Shown here: one piece after another, positions 1 through 11,800 of the stretch | Layout of the letters: each line of letters starts with the position of its first letter | How positions within the stretch are numbered: the first letter of the stretch is position 1 | Origin: Trichopria drosophilae | Taxonomy: Eukaryota > Arthropoda > Insecta > Hymenoptera > Diapriidae | Length of the DNA: 64,000 bases | Direction of reading: 5' to 3' | Assembly (NCBI GenBank): GCA_030407085.1 | Contig: CM059582.1 | Location: forward strand, 140,385,501 to 140,449,500 | Notes under the pieces: generated by a model | Told to the model about the DNA's origin: nothing | What the model saw: the letters and a program-made list of their open reading frames with translations, nothing else | Databases searched by the model: none | Position numbers and translations under genes: made by a program

Positions 1-3000
1 AAATATTTATTACTTTTAATGTCGCATGGGTCCCCCCAAGAAACTTAATTTGTCTATTTTCTCAATTTCGCAGTCGCACGGGTAATAAATATTTATTACT
101 TTTAACGTCGCAAGGGTCCCCGCAAGAAAGTTAATTTGTCTATTTTCTCAATTTCGCATTCCCTCGGACCATAAATATTTATCATTTTTAACGTCGCAAG
201 GATTCCTCCAAGAAACTTAATTCGTCTATTTTTTCAATTTCACAGTCGCTCGGGTCATAAATATTTATCATTTTTAATTTCGCAATGGTCCCTCCAAGAA
301 ACTTAATTTTTCTATTTTCTCAATTTCTTAGTCGCTCGGGCCATAAATATTTATTATTTTTAATGTCGCAAGGGCCCCCTCAAGAAACTTAATTTGTCTA
401 TTTTCTCAATTTCGCAGTCGCTCGGGTCATAAATATTTATTATTTTTAATGTCGCAAGGGTCCCCCCAAGAAACTTAATTTGTCTATTTTCTCAATTTCG
501 CAGTCGCTCGGGTCATAAATATTTATTATTTTTAATGTCGCAAGGGTCCCCCCAAGAAACTTAATTTGTCTATTTTCTCAATTTCGCAGTCGCTCGGGCC
601 ATAAATATTTATCATTTTTAATGTCGCAAGGGTCCCCCCAAGAAACTTAATTTGTCTATTTTCTCAATTTCGCAGTCGCTCGGGTCATAAATATTTATTA
701 TTTTTAATGTCGCAAGGGTCCCCCCAAGAAACTTAATTTGTCTATTTTCTCAATTTCGCAGTCGCTCGGGCCATAAATATTTATTATTTTTAATGTCGCA
801 AGGGTCCCCCCAAGAAACTTAATTTGTCTATTTTCTCAATTTCGCAGTCGCTCGGGCCATAAATATTTATTATTTTTAATGTCTTTTCTCAATTTCGCAG
901 TCGCTCGGGTCATAAATATTTATTATTTTTAATGTCGGAAGGGTCCCCCCAAGAAACTTAATTCGTCTATTTTGTCAATTTTTCAGGTGCTCGGGTCATA
1001 AATATTTATTATTTTTAATGTCGCAAGGGTCCCCCCAAGAAACTTAATTTGTCTATTTTCTCAATTTCGCAGTCGCTCGGGTCATAAATATTTATTATTT
1101 TTAATGTCGCAAGGGTCCCCCCAAGAAACTTAATTTGTCTATTTTGTCAATTTCACAGGTGCTCGGGTCATAAATATTTATTATTTTTAATGTCGCAAGG
1201 GTCCCCCCAAGAAACTTAATTTGTCTATTTTCTCAATTTCGCAGTCGCTCGGGCCATAAATATTTATCATTTTTAATGTCGCAAGGATCCCCCCAAGAAA
1301 CTTAATTCGTCTATTTTCTCAATTTCGCAGTCGCTCGGGTCATAAATATTTATTATTTTTAATGTCGCAAGGGTCCCCCCAAGAAACTTAATTTGTCTAT
1401 TTTCTCAATTTCGCAGTCGCTCGGGTCATAAATATTTATTATTTTTAATGTCGCAAGGGTCCCCCCAAGAAACTTAATTTGTCTATTTTCTCAATTTCGC
1501 AGTCGCTCGGGTCATAAATATTTATTATTTTTAATGTCGCAAGGGTCCCCCCAAGAAACTTAATTTGTCTATTTTCTCAATTTCGCAGTCGCTCGGGTCA
1601 TAAATATTTATTATTTTTAATGTCGGAAGGGTCCCCCCAAGAAACTTAATCCGTCTATTTTGTCAATTTTTCAGGTGCTCGGGTCATAAATATTTATTAT
1701 TTTTAATGTCGCAAGGGTCCCTCCAAGAAACTAATTAGGTCTATTTTCATAACTGGGCAGTCGCCCAGGTGATAAATATTTATCATTTTTAATGTCGCAA
1801 GGATCCCGCCAAGAAACTTAATTCGTCTATATTCTCAATTTCACAGGTGCTCGAGTCATAAATATTTATTATTTTTAATGTCGCAAGGGCCCCCTCAAGA
1901 AACTTAATTTGTCTATTTTCTCAATTTCGCAGTCGCTCGGGCCATAAATATTTATCATTTTTAATGTCGCAAGGGTCCCCCCAAGAAACTTAATTTGTCT
2001 ATTTTCTCAATTTCGCAGTCGCTCGGGTCATAAATATTTATTATTTTTAATGTCGCAAGGGTCCCCCCAAGAAACTTAATTTGTCTATTTTCTCAATTTC
2101 GCAGTCGCTCGGGTCATAAATATTTATTATTTTTAATGTCGCAAGGGTCCCCCCAAGAAACTTAATTTGTCTATTTTGTCAATTTCACAGGTGCTCGGGT
2201 CATAAATATTTATTATTTTTAATGTCGCAAGGGTCCCCCCAAGAAACTTAATTTGTCTATTTTCTCAATTTCGCAGTCGCTCGGGCCATAAATATTTATC
2301 ATTTTTAACGTCGCAAGGATCCCCCCAAGAAACTTAATTCGTCTATTTTCTCAATTTCGCAGTCGCTCGGGTCATAAATATTTATTATTTTTAATGTCGC
2401 AAGGGTCCCCCCAAGAAACTTAATTTGTCTATTTTCTCAATTTCGCAGTCGCTCGGGTCATAAATATTTATTATTTTTAATGTCGCAAGGGTCCCCCCAA
2501 GAAACTTAATTTGTCTATTTTCTCAATTTCGCAGTCGCTCGGGTCATAAATATTTATTATTTTTAATGTCGCAAGGGTCCCCCCAAGAAACTTAATTTGT
2601 CTATTTTCTCAATTTCGCAGTCGCTCGGGCCATAAATATTTATTATTTTTAATGTCGCAAGGGTCCCCCCAAGAAACTTAATTTGTCTATTTTCTCAATT
2701 TCGCAGTCGCTCGGGTCATAAATATTTATTATTTTTAATGTCGCAAGGGTCCCCCCAAGAAACTTAATTTGTCTATTTTCTCAATTTCGCAGTCGCTCGG
2801 GTCATAAATATTTATTATTTTTAATGTCGCAAGGGCCCCCCCAAGAAACTTAATTTGTCTATTTTCATAACTTCGCAGTCGCCCCGGTCAAAGAAATTTG
2901 TCAATTTTAATGTCGCAAGGGTCCCCCCAAGAAACTTAATTTGTCTATTTTCTCAATTTCACAGTCGCTCGGGTCATAAATATTTATTATTTTTAATGTC

Positions 3001-6000
3001 GCAAGGGTCCCCCCAAGAAACTTAATTTGTCTATTTTCTCAATTTCGCAGTCGCTCGGGCCATAAATATTTATCATTTTTAACGTCGCAAGGATCCCCCC
3101 AAGAAACTTAATTCGTCTATTTTCTCAATTTCGCAGTCGCTCGGGTCATAAATATTTATTATTTTTAATGTCGCAAGGGTCCCCCCAAGAAACTTAATTT
3201 GTCTATTTTCTCAATTTCGCAGTCGCTCGGGTCATAAATATTTATTATTTTTAATGTCGCAAGGGTCCCCCCAAGAAACTTAATTTGTCTATTTTCTCAA
3301 TTTCGCAGTCGCTCGGGTCATAAATATTTATCATTTTTAATGTCGCAAGGGTCCCCCCAAGAAACTTAATTTGTCTATTTTCTCAATTTCACAGTCGCTC
3401 GGGTCATAAATATTTATTATTTTTAATGTCGCAAGGGTCCCCACAAGAAACTAAATTTGTCTATTTTCTCAATTTCGCATTCCCTCGGACCATAAATATT
3501 TATCATTTTTAACGTCGCAAGGGTCTCCCCAAGAAACTTAATTTGTCTATTTTCTCAATTTTTAAGTCTCTCGGGTAATAAATATTTATTATTTTTAATG
3601 TCACAAGGGTCCCCCCAAGAAACTAAATTTGTCTATTTTGTCAATTTCACAGGTGCTCGGGTCATAAATATTTATTATTTTTAATGTTGCAAGGGTCCCC
3701 CAAGAAACTTAATTTGTCTATTTTCTCAATTTCGCAGTCGCTCGGGCCATAAATATTTATCATTTTTAACGTCGCAAGGATCCCCCCAAGAAACTTAATT
3801 CGTCTATTTTCTCAATTTCGCAGTCGCTCGGGTCATAAATATTTATTATTTTTAATGTCGCAAGGGTCCCCCCAAGAAACTTAATTTGTCTATTTTCTTA
3901 ATTTCGCAGTCGCTCGGGTGATAAATATTTATCATTTTTAATGTTGCATGGACCCCCCCAAGAAACTTAATTCGTCTATTTTCTCAATTTCGCAGTCGCT
4001 CGGGTGATAAATATTTATTATTTTTAATGTCGCAAGGGTCCCCCCAAGAAACTCAATTCGTCTATTTTCTCAATTTCGCAGTCGCTCGGGTCATAAATAT
4101 TTATCATTTTTAATGTCGCAAGGGTCCCCCCAAGAAACTTAATTCGTCTATTTTCTCAATTTCGCAGTCGCTCGGGTCATAAATATTTATTATTTTTAAT
4201 GTCGCAAGGGTCCCCCCAAGAAACTTAATTTGTCTATTTTCTCAATTTCGCAGTCGCTCGGGCCATAAATATTTATCATTTTTAACGTCGCAAGGATCCC
4301 CCCAAGAAACTTAATTCGTCTATTTTCTCAATTTCGCAGTCGCTCGGGTCATAAATATTTATTATTTTTAATGTCGCAAGGGTCCCCCCAAGAAACTTAA
4401 TTTGTCTATTTTCTCAATTTCGCAGTCGCTCGGGTCATAAATATTTATTATTTTTAATGTCGCAAGGGCCCCCCCAAGAAACTTAATTTGTCTATTTTCA
4501 TAACTGCGCAGTCGCCCCGGTAAAAGAAATTTGTCAATTTTAATGTCGCAAGGGTCCCCCCAAGAAACTTAATTTGTCTATTTTCTCAATTTCGCAGTCG
4601 CTCGGGCCATAAATATTTATTATTTTTAATGTCGCAAGGGTCCCCCCAAGAAACTTAATTCGTCTATTTTCTCAATTTCGCAGTCGCTCGGGTCATAAAT
4701 ATTTATTATTTTTAATGTCGCAAGGGTCCCCCCAAGAAACTTAATTTGTCTATTTTCTCAATTTCGCAGTCGCTCGGGTCATAAATATTTATTATTTTTA
4801 ATGTCGCAAGGGTCCCCCCAAGAAACTTAATTTGTCTATTTTCTCAATTTCGCAGTCGCTCGGGTCATAAATATTTATTATTTTTAATGTCGCAAGGGTC
4901 CCCCCAAGAAACTTAATTTGTCTATTTTCTCAATTTCGCAGTCGCTCGGGTCATAAATATTTATTATTTTTAATGTCGCAAGGGTCCCCCCAAGAAACTT
5001 AATTTGTCTATTTTCTCAATTTCGCAGTCGCTCGGGCCATAAATTTTTGTCATTTTTAACGTCGCAAGGATCCCCCCAAGAAACTTAATTCGTCTATTTT
5101 CTCAATTTCGCAGTCGCTCGGGTCATAAATATTTATTATTTTTAATGTCGCAAGGGTCCCCCCAAGAAACTTAATTTGTCTATTTTCATAATTTTTCAGT
5201 CGCTCGGGTGATAAATATTTATTATTTTTAATGTCGCAAGGGCCCCCCCAAGAAACTTAATTTGTCTATTTTCTCAATTTCGCAGTCGCTCGGGTCATAA
5301 ATATTTATTATTTTTAATGTCGCAAGGGTCCCCCCAAGAAACTTAATTTGTCTAGTTTCTCAATTTCGCAGTCGCTCGGGTCATAAATATTTATTATTTT
5401 TAATGTCGCAAGGGTTCCTCCAAGAAACTTAATTCGTCTATTTTTTCAATTTCACAGTCGCACGGGTAATAAATATTTATTACTTTTAATGTCGCAAGGG
5501 TCCCCTCAAGACGCTTAATTCGTCTATTTTCTCAATTTCGCAGTCGCTCGGGTCATAAATATTTATTATTTTTAATGTCGCCAGGGTCCCCCCAAGAAAC
5601 TTAATTTGTCTATTTTCTCAATTTCGCAGTCGCTCGGGCCATAAATATTTATCATTTTTAATGTCGCAAGGGTCCCCCCAAGAAACTTAATTCGTCTATT
5701 TTCTCAATTTCGCAGTCGCTCGGGTCATAAATATTTATTATTTTTAATGTCGGAAGGGTCCCCCCAAGAAACTTAATCCGTCTATTTTCATAATTTCGCA
5801 GTCGCCCGGGTGATAAAGATTTATCATTTTTAATTTCGCAAGGGTCCTCCCAAGAAACATAATTTGTCTATTTTCTCAATTTCGCAGTCGCTCGGGTCAT
5901 AAATATTTATTATTTTTAATGTCGCAAGGGTCCCCCCAAGAAACTTAATTTGTCTATTTTCTCAATTTCGCAGTCGCTCGGGCCATAAATATTTATCATT

Positions 6001-9000
6001 TTTAATGTCGCAAGGGTCCCCCCAAGAAACTTAATTCGTCTATTTTCTCAATTTCGCAGTCGCTCGGGTCATAAATATTTATTATTTTTAATGTCGCAAG
6101 GGTCCCCCCAAGAAACTTAATTTGTCTATTTTCTCAATTTCGCAGTCGCTCGGGTCATAAATATTTATTATTTTTAATGTCGCAAGGGCCCCCTCAAGAA
6201 ACTTAATTTGTCTATTTTCTCAATTTCGCAGTCGCTCGGGTCATAAATATTTATTATTTTTAATGTCGCAAGGGTCCCCCCAAGAAACTTAATTTGTCTA
6301 TTTTCTCAATTTCGCAGTCGCTCGGGCCATAAATATTTATCATTTTTAACGTCGCAAGGATCCCCCCAAGAAACTTAATTCGTCTATTTTCTCAATTTCG
6401 CAGTCGCTCGGGTCATAAATATTTATTATTTTTAATGTCGCAAGGGTCCCCCCAAGAAACTTAATTTGTCTATTTTCTCAATTTCGCAGTCGCTCGGGTC
6501 ATAAATATTTATTATTTTTAATGTCGCAAGGGTCCCCCCAAGAAACTTAATTTGTCTATTTTCTCAATTTCGCAGTCGCTCGGGCCATAAATATTTATCA
6601 TTTTTAACGTCGCAAGGATCCCCCCAAGAAACTTAATTCGTCTATTTTCTCAATTTCGCAGTCGCTCGGGTCATAAATATTTATTATTTTTAATGTCGCA
6701 AGGGCCCCCTCAAGAAACTTAATTTGTCTATTTTCTCAATTTCGCAGTCGCTCGGGTCATAAATATTTATTATTTTTAATGTCGCAAGGGTCCCCCCAAG
6801 AAACTTAATTTGTCTATTTTCTCAATTTCGCAGTCGCTCGGGTCATAAATATTTATTATTTTTAATGTCGCAAGGGTCCCCCCAAGAAACTTAATTTGTC
6901 TATTTTCTCAATTTCGCAGTCGCTCGGGTCATAAATATTTATTATTTTTAATGTCGCAAGGGCCCCCCCAAGAAACTTAATTTGTCTATTTTCATAACTG
7001 CGCAGTCGCTCGGGTCATAAATATTTATTATTTTTAATGTTGCAAGGGTCCCCCAAGAAACTTAATTTGTCTATTTTCTCAATTTCACACTCGCTCGGGT
7101 AATAAATATTTATTATTTTTTATGTCGCATGGGTCCCCCCAAGAAACTTAATTTGTCTATTTTCTCAATTTCACAGTCGCTCGGGTAATAAATATTTATT
7201 ATTTTTAATGTCACAAGGGTCCCCGCAAGAAACTTAATTCGTCTATTTTGTAAATTTCACAGGTGCTCGGGTCTTAAATATTTATTATTTTTAATGTCGA
7301 AGGGTCCCCCCAAGAAACTTAATTTGTCTATTTTCTTAATTTCGCAGTCGCTCGGGTCATAAATATTTATTATTTTTAATGTCGCAAGGGTCCCCCCAAG
7401 AAACTTAATTTGTCTATTTTCTCAATTTCGCAGTCGCTCGGGCCATAAATATTTATCATTTTTAACGTCGCAAGGATCCCCCCAAGAAACTTAATTCGTC
7501 TATTTTCTCAATTTCGCAGTCGCTCGGGTCATAAATATTTATTATTTTTAATGTCGCAAGGGTCCCCCCAAGAAACTTAATTTGTCTATTTTCTCAATTT
7601 CGCAGTCGCTCGGGCCATAAATATTTATTATTTTTAATGTCGCAAGGGTCCCCCCAAGAAACTTAATTTGTCTATTTTCTCAATTTCGCAGTCGCTCGGG
7701 CCATTAATATTTATCATTTTTAATGTCGCAAGGGTCCCCCCAAGAAACTTAATTTGTCTATTTTGTCAATTTCACAGGTGCTCGGGTCATAAATATTTAT
7801 TATTTTTAATGTCGCAAGGGTCCCCCCAAGAAACTTAATTTGTCTATTTTCTCAATTTCGCAGTCGCTCGGGTCATAAATATTTATCATTTTTAATGTCG
7901 CAAGGGTCCCCCCAAGAAACTTAATTTGTCTATTTTCTCAATTTCGCAGTCGCTCGGGTCATGAATATTTATTATTTTTAATGTCGCAAGGGTCCCCCAA
8001 GAAACTTAATTTGTCTATTTTCTCAATTTCGCAGTCGCTCGGGCCATAAAATTTTATCATTTTTAACGTCGCAAGGATCCCCCAAGAAACTTAATTCGTC
8101 TATTTTCTCAATTTCGTAGTCGCTCGGGACATAACTATTTATTATTTTTAATGTCTGAAGGGTCCCCCAAGAAACTTAATTCGTCTATTTTGTCAATTTC
8201 ACAGTCGCTCGGGTCATAAATATTTATCATTTTTAATGTCGCAAGGGTCCTCCCAAGAAACTCAATTTGTCTATTTTGTCAATTTCACAGGTGCTCGGGT
8301 CATATATATTTATTATTTTTAATGTTGCAAGGGTCCCCCAAGAAACTTAATTTGTCTATTTTCTATATTTCGCAGTCGCTCGGGTCATAAATATTTATCA
8401 TTTTTAATGTCGCAAGGGTCCCCTCAAGAAACTTAGTTTGTCTATTTTCTTAATTTGGCAGTCGCTCATGTCATAAATATTTATCATTTTTAATGTCGCA
8501 AGGGTCCCTCCCAAGAAACTTAATTTGTCTATTTTCTCAATTTCACAGTAGCTCGGGTAATAAATATTTATTATTTTTTATGTCGCATGGTCCCCCAAGA
8601 AACTTAATTTGTCTATTTTCTCAATTTCGCATTCCCTCGGGTCATAAAGACTTGTCATTTTTAATGTCGCAAGGGTCCCCCCAAGAAACTAATTTGTCTA
8701 TTTTCATAACTTCGCAGTCGCTCTGGTAAAAGAAATTTGTCATTTTTAACGTCGCACGGATCCCCCCAAGAATCTTAATTTGTCTATTTTCTCAATTTTT
8801 AAGTCGCTCGGGTAATAAATATTTATTATTTTTAATGTCACAAGGGTCCCCACAAGAAACTAAATTTGTCTATTTTCTCAATTTCGCATTCCCTCGGACC
8901 ATAAATATTTATCATTTTTAACGTCGCAAGGGTCTCCCCAAGAAACTTAATTTGTCTATTTTCTCAATTTTTAAGTCTCTCGGGTAATAAATATTTATTA

Positions 9001-9400
9001 TTTTTAATATCGCAAGGGTCCTCCCAAGTAACTTAATTTGTCTATTTTGTAAATTTCACAGGTGCTCGGGTCATAAATATTTATTATTTTTAATGTTGCA
9101 AGGGTCCCCCAAGAAACTTAATTTGTCTATTTTCTCAATTTCGCAGTCGCTCGGGCCATAAATATTTATCATTTTTAATGTCGCAAGGGTCCCCCCAAGA
9201 AACTCAATTCGTCTATTTTCTCAATTTCGCAGTCGCTCGGGTCATAAATATTTGTCATTTTTAATGTCGCAAGGGTCCCCCCAAGAAACTTAATTTGTCT
9301 ATTTTCTCAATTTCACAGTCGCTCGGTCCATAAATATTTATTATTTTTAATGTCGCAAGGGCCCCCCCAAGAAACTTATTTTGTCTATTTTCTCAATTTC
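1..9400 (+). repeat. Satellite sub-domain dominated by type A monomers
   Basis: Most monomers here are nearly identical type A units carrying CATAAATATTTAT. Type B sequence (CATAACTGCGCAGTCGCC) appears only about once per 1-1.5 kb, near 1735, 2870, 4495, 5785, 6990 and 8705. Several of these B units belong to a sub-variant with CCCCGGTAAAAGAAATTTG (for example near 4512 and 9580; 2885 and 8720 are close relatives) that I did not see in the right array. The low diversity suggests recent homogenisation by unequal exchange or amplification of a few units. The right limit is gradual, not sharp. Confidence 0.8.
847..900 (+). repeat. Satellite monomer with internal deletion
   Basis: After TTTTTAATGTC the sequence jumps straight to TTTTCTCAATTTCGCAG, so the GCAAGGG, C-run and AAACTTAATTTG parts of one monomer are missing (roughly 36-40 bp). 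The neighbouring monomers are complete and in phase with each other apart from this loss. Confidence 0.85.
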
Positions 9401-11229
9401 GCAGTCGCTCGGGCCATAAATATTTATCATTTTTAACGTCGCAAGGATCCCCCCAAGAAACTTAATTCGTCTATTTTCTCAATTTCGCAGTCGCTCGGGT
9501 CATAAATATTTATTATTTTTAATGTCGCAAGGGTCCCCCCAAGAAACTTAATTTGTCTATTTTCATAACTGCGCAGTCGCCCCGGTAAAAGAAATTTGTC
9601 AATTTTAATGTCGCAAGGGTCCCCCAAAGAAACTTAATTTGTCTATTTTCTCAATTTCGCAGTCGCTCGGGTCATAAATATTTATTATTTTTAATGTCGC
9701 AAGGGCCCCCCCAAGAAACTTAATTTGTCTATTTTCTCAATTTCGCATTCCCTCGGACCATAAATATTTATTACTTTTAATGTCGCAAGGGTCCCCGCAA
9801 GACACTTAATTCGTCTATTTTCTCAATTTCGCAGTCGCACGGGTAATAACTATTTATTACTTTTAACGTCGCAAGGGTCCCCGCAAGAAACTTAATTTGT
9901 CTATTTTCTCAATTTCACAGGTGCTCGGGTCATAAATATTTATTATTTTTAATGTCGCAAGGGTCCTCCCAAAATACTTAATTTGTCTATTTTCATAACT
10001 GCGCAGTCGCCAAGGTGAAAGAGATTTGTCATTTTTAATGTCGCAAGGATTCCCCCAAGAAACTTAATTTGTATATTTTCTCAATTTGACAGTCGCTCGG
10101 GTCATAAATATTTATTATTTTTAATGTCGCAAGGGCCCCCCAAGAAACTTATTTTGACTATTTTCTCAATTTCGCAGTCGCTCGGGCCATAAATATTTAT
10201 CATTTTTAACGTCGCAAGGATCCCCCCAAGAAAATTAATTCGTCTATTTTCTCAATTTCGCAGTCGCTCGGGTCATAAATATTTATTATTTTTAATGTCG
10301 CAAGGGTCCCCCAAAGAAACTTAATTTGTCTATTTTGTCAATTTCACAGGTGCTCGGGTCATAAATATTTATTATTTTTAATGTCGCAAGGGTCCCCCCA
10401 AGAAACTTAATTTGTCTATTTTCTCAATTTCGCAGTCGCTCGGGTCATAAATATTTATTATTTTTAATGTCGCAAGGGTCCCCCCAAGAAACTTAATTTG
10501 TCTATTTTCTCAATTTCGCAGTCGCTCGGGTCATAAATATTTATTATTTTTAATGTCGCAAGGGTCCCCCCAAGAAACTTAATTTGTCTATTTTCTCAAT
10601 TTCGCAGTCGCTCGGGCCATAAATATTTATCATTTTTAATGTCGCAAGGGTCCCCCCAAGAAACTAAATAGGTCTATTTTCATAACTGCGCAGTCGCCCA
10701 GGTGAAAGAGATTTGTCATTTTTAATGTCGCAAGGGTCCCCCCAAGAAACTTAATTTGTCTATTTTCTCAATTTCACAGTCGCTCGGGTAATAAATATTT
10801 ATTATTTTTAATGTCGCAAGCGTCCCCCCAAGAAACTTAATTCGTCTATTTTTTCAATTTCGCAGTCGCTCGGGCTATAAATATTTATCATTTTTAACGT
10901 CGCACGGATCCCCCCAAGAATCTTAATTCGTCTACTTTCTCAATTTCGCAGTCGCTCGGGTCATAAATATTTATCATTTTTAATGTCGCAATGGTCCCTC
11001 TAAGAAACTAAATAGGTCTATTTCCATAACTGCGCAGTCGGCCAGGTGAAAGAGATTTGTCATTTTTAATATCGCAAGGGTCCTCCCAAGAAACTTAATT
11101 TGTCTATTTTCTCAATTTCGCATTCCCTCGGACCATAAATATTTATTACTTTTAATGTCGCATGGGTCCCCCCAAGAAACTTAATTTGTCTATTTTCTCA
11201 ATTTCGCAGTCGCACGGGTAATAAATATT

Positions 11230-11310
11230 TATCATTTTCAATATCGCAAGGGTCCCCCCCCAGAAACTTTTTTTCTATTTCCTCAATTTTAAAGTCGCTC
11301 GGGGCATAAA
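11230..11310 (+). repeat. Rare satellite variant with a T-rich core
   Basis: This monomer reads CAGAAACTTTTTTTCTATTT followed by CCTCAATTTT, instead of the usual AAACTTAATTTGTC. The same unusual core recurs near 22950 in the left array and near 41235 in the right array, where it is also followed by a CTCGGGGCAT boundary. A change this specific is unlikely to arise three times, so the copies are probably related by duplication. Confidence 0.75.
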
Positions 11311-11744
11311 TATTTATCATTTTTAATGTCGCAAGCGACCCCCAAGAAACTTAATTTGTCTATTTTCTCAATTTCGCAGTCGCTCGAGTCTTAAATATTT
11401 ATCATTTTCAATATCGCAAGGATCCCCCAAGAAACTTAATTTGTCTATTTTCTCAATTTCACAGTCCCTCGGGTAATAAATATTTATTGTTTTTAATGTC
11501 ACAAGGGTCCCCCAAGAAACTTAATTTGTCTATTTTCTCAATTTCGCAGTCGCTCGGGTCATAAATATTCATCATTTTTAATGTCGCAAGGGTCCCTCCA
11601 AGAAACTGATTAGGTCTATTTTCATAACTAAGCAGTCGCCCAGGTGAAAGAGATTTGTCATTTTTATTGTCGCAAGGATCCCCCCAAGAAACTTAATTTG
11701 CCTATTTTGTCAATTTCACAGGTGCTCGGGTCATAAATATTTAT

Positions 11745-11800
11745 TATTTTTAATGTCACAAGGCCCCCCCCTTCCCCACGAATCTTAATTTGTCTATTTT
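11745..11800 (+). repeat. Aberrant satellite monomer with C-rich replacement
   Basis: In place of the usual GGGTCCCCCCAAGAAAC, this unit reads AAGGCCCCCCCCTTCCCCAC and then GAATCTTAATTTG. It is the most irregular C-run in the left array and shows that the C-tract is a site of length instability. Confidence 0.75.

Noticed and set aside
8493..8729. Open frames of 60-80 codons within the satellite (also near 9433-9627, 16406-16600 and 54508-54708)
   Set aside because: They are readings of consecutive 86-bp monomers; 86 is not a multiple of 3, so the frame cycles. The predicted peptides repeat the same monomer-derived words and show no domain.
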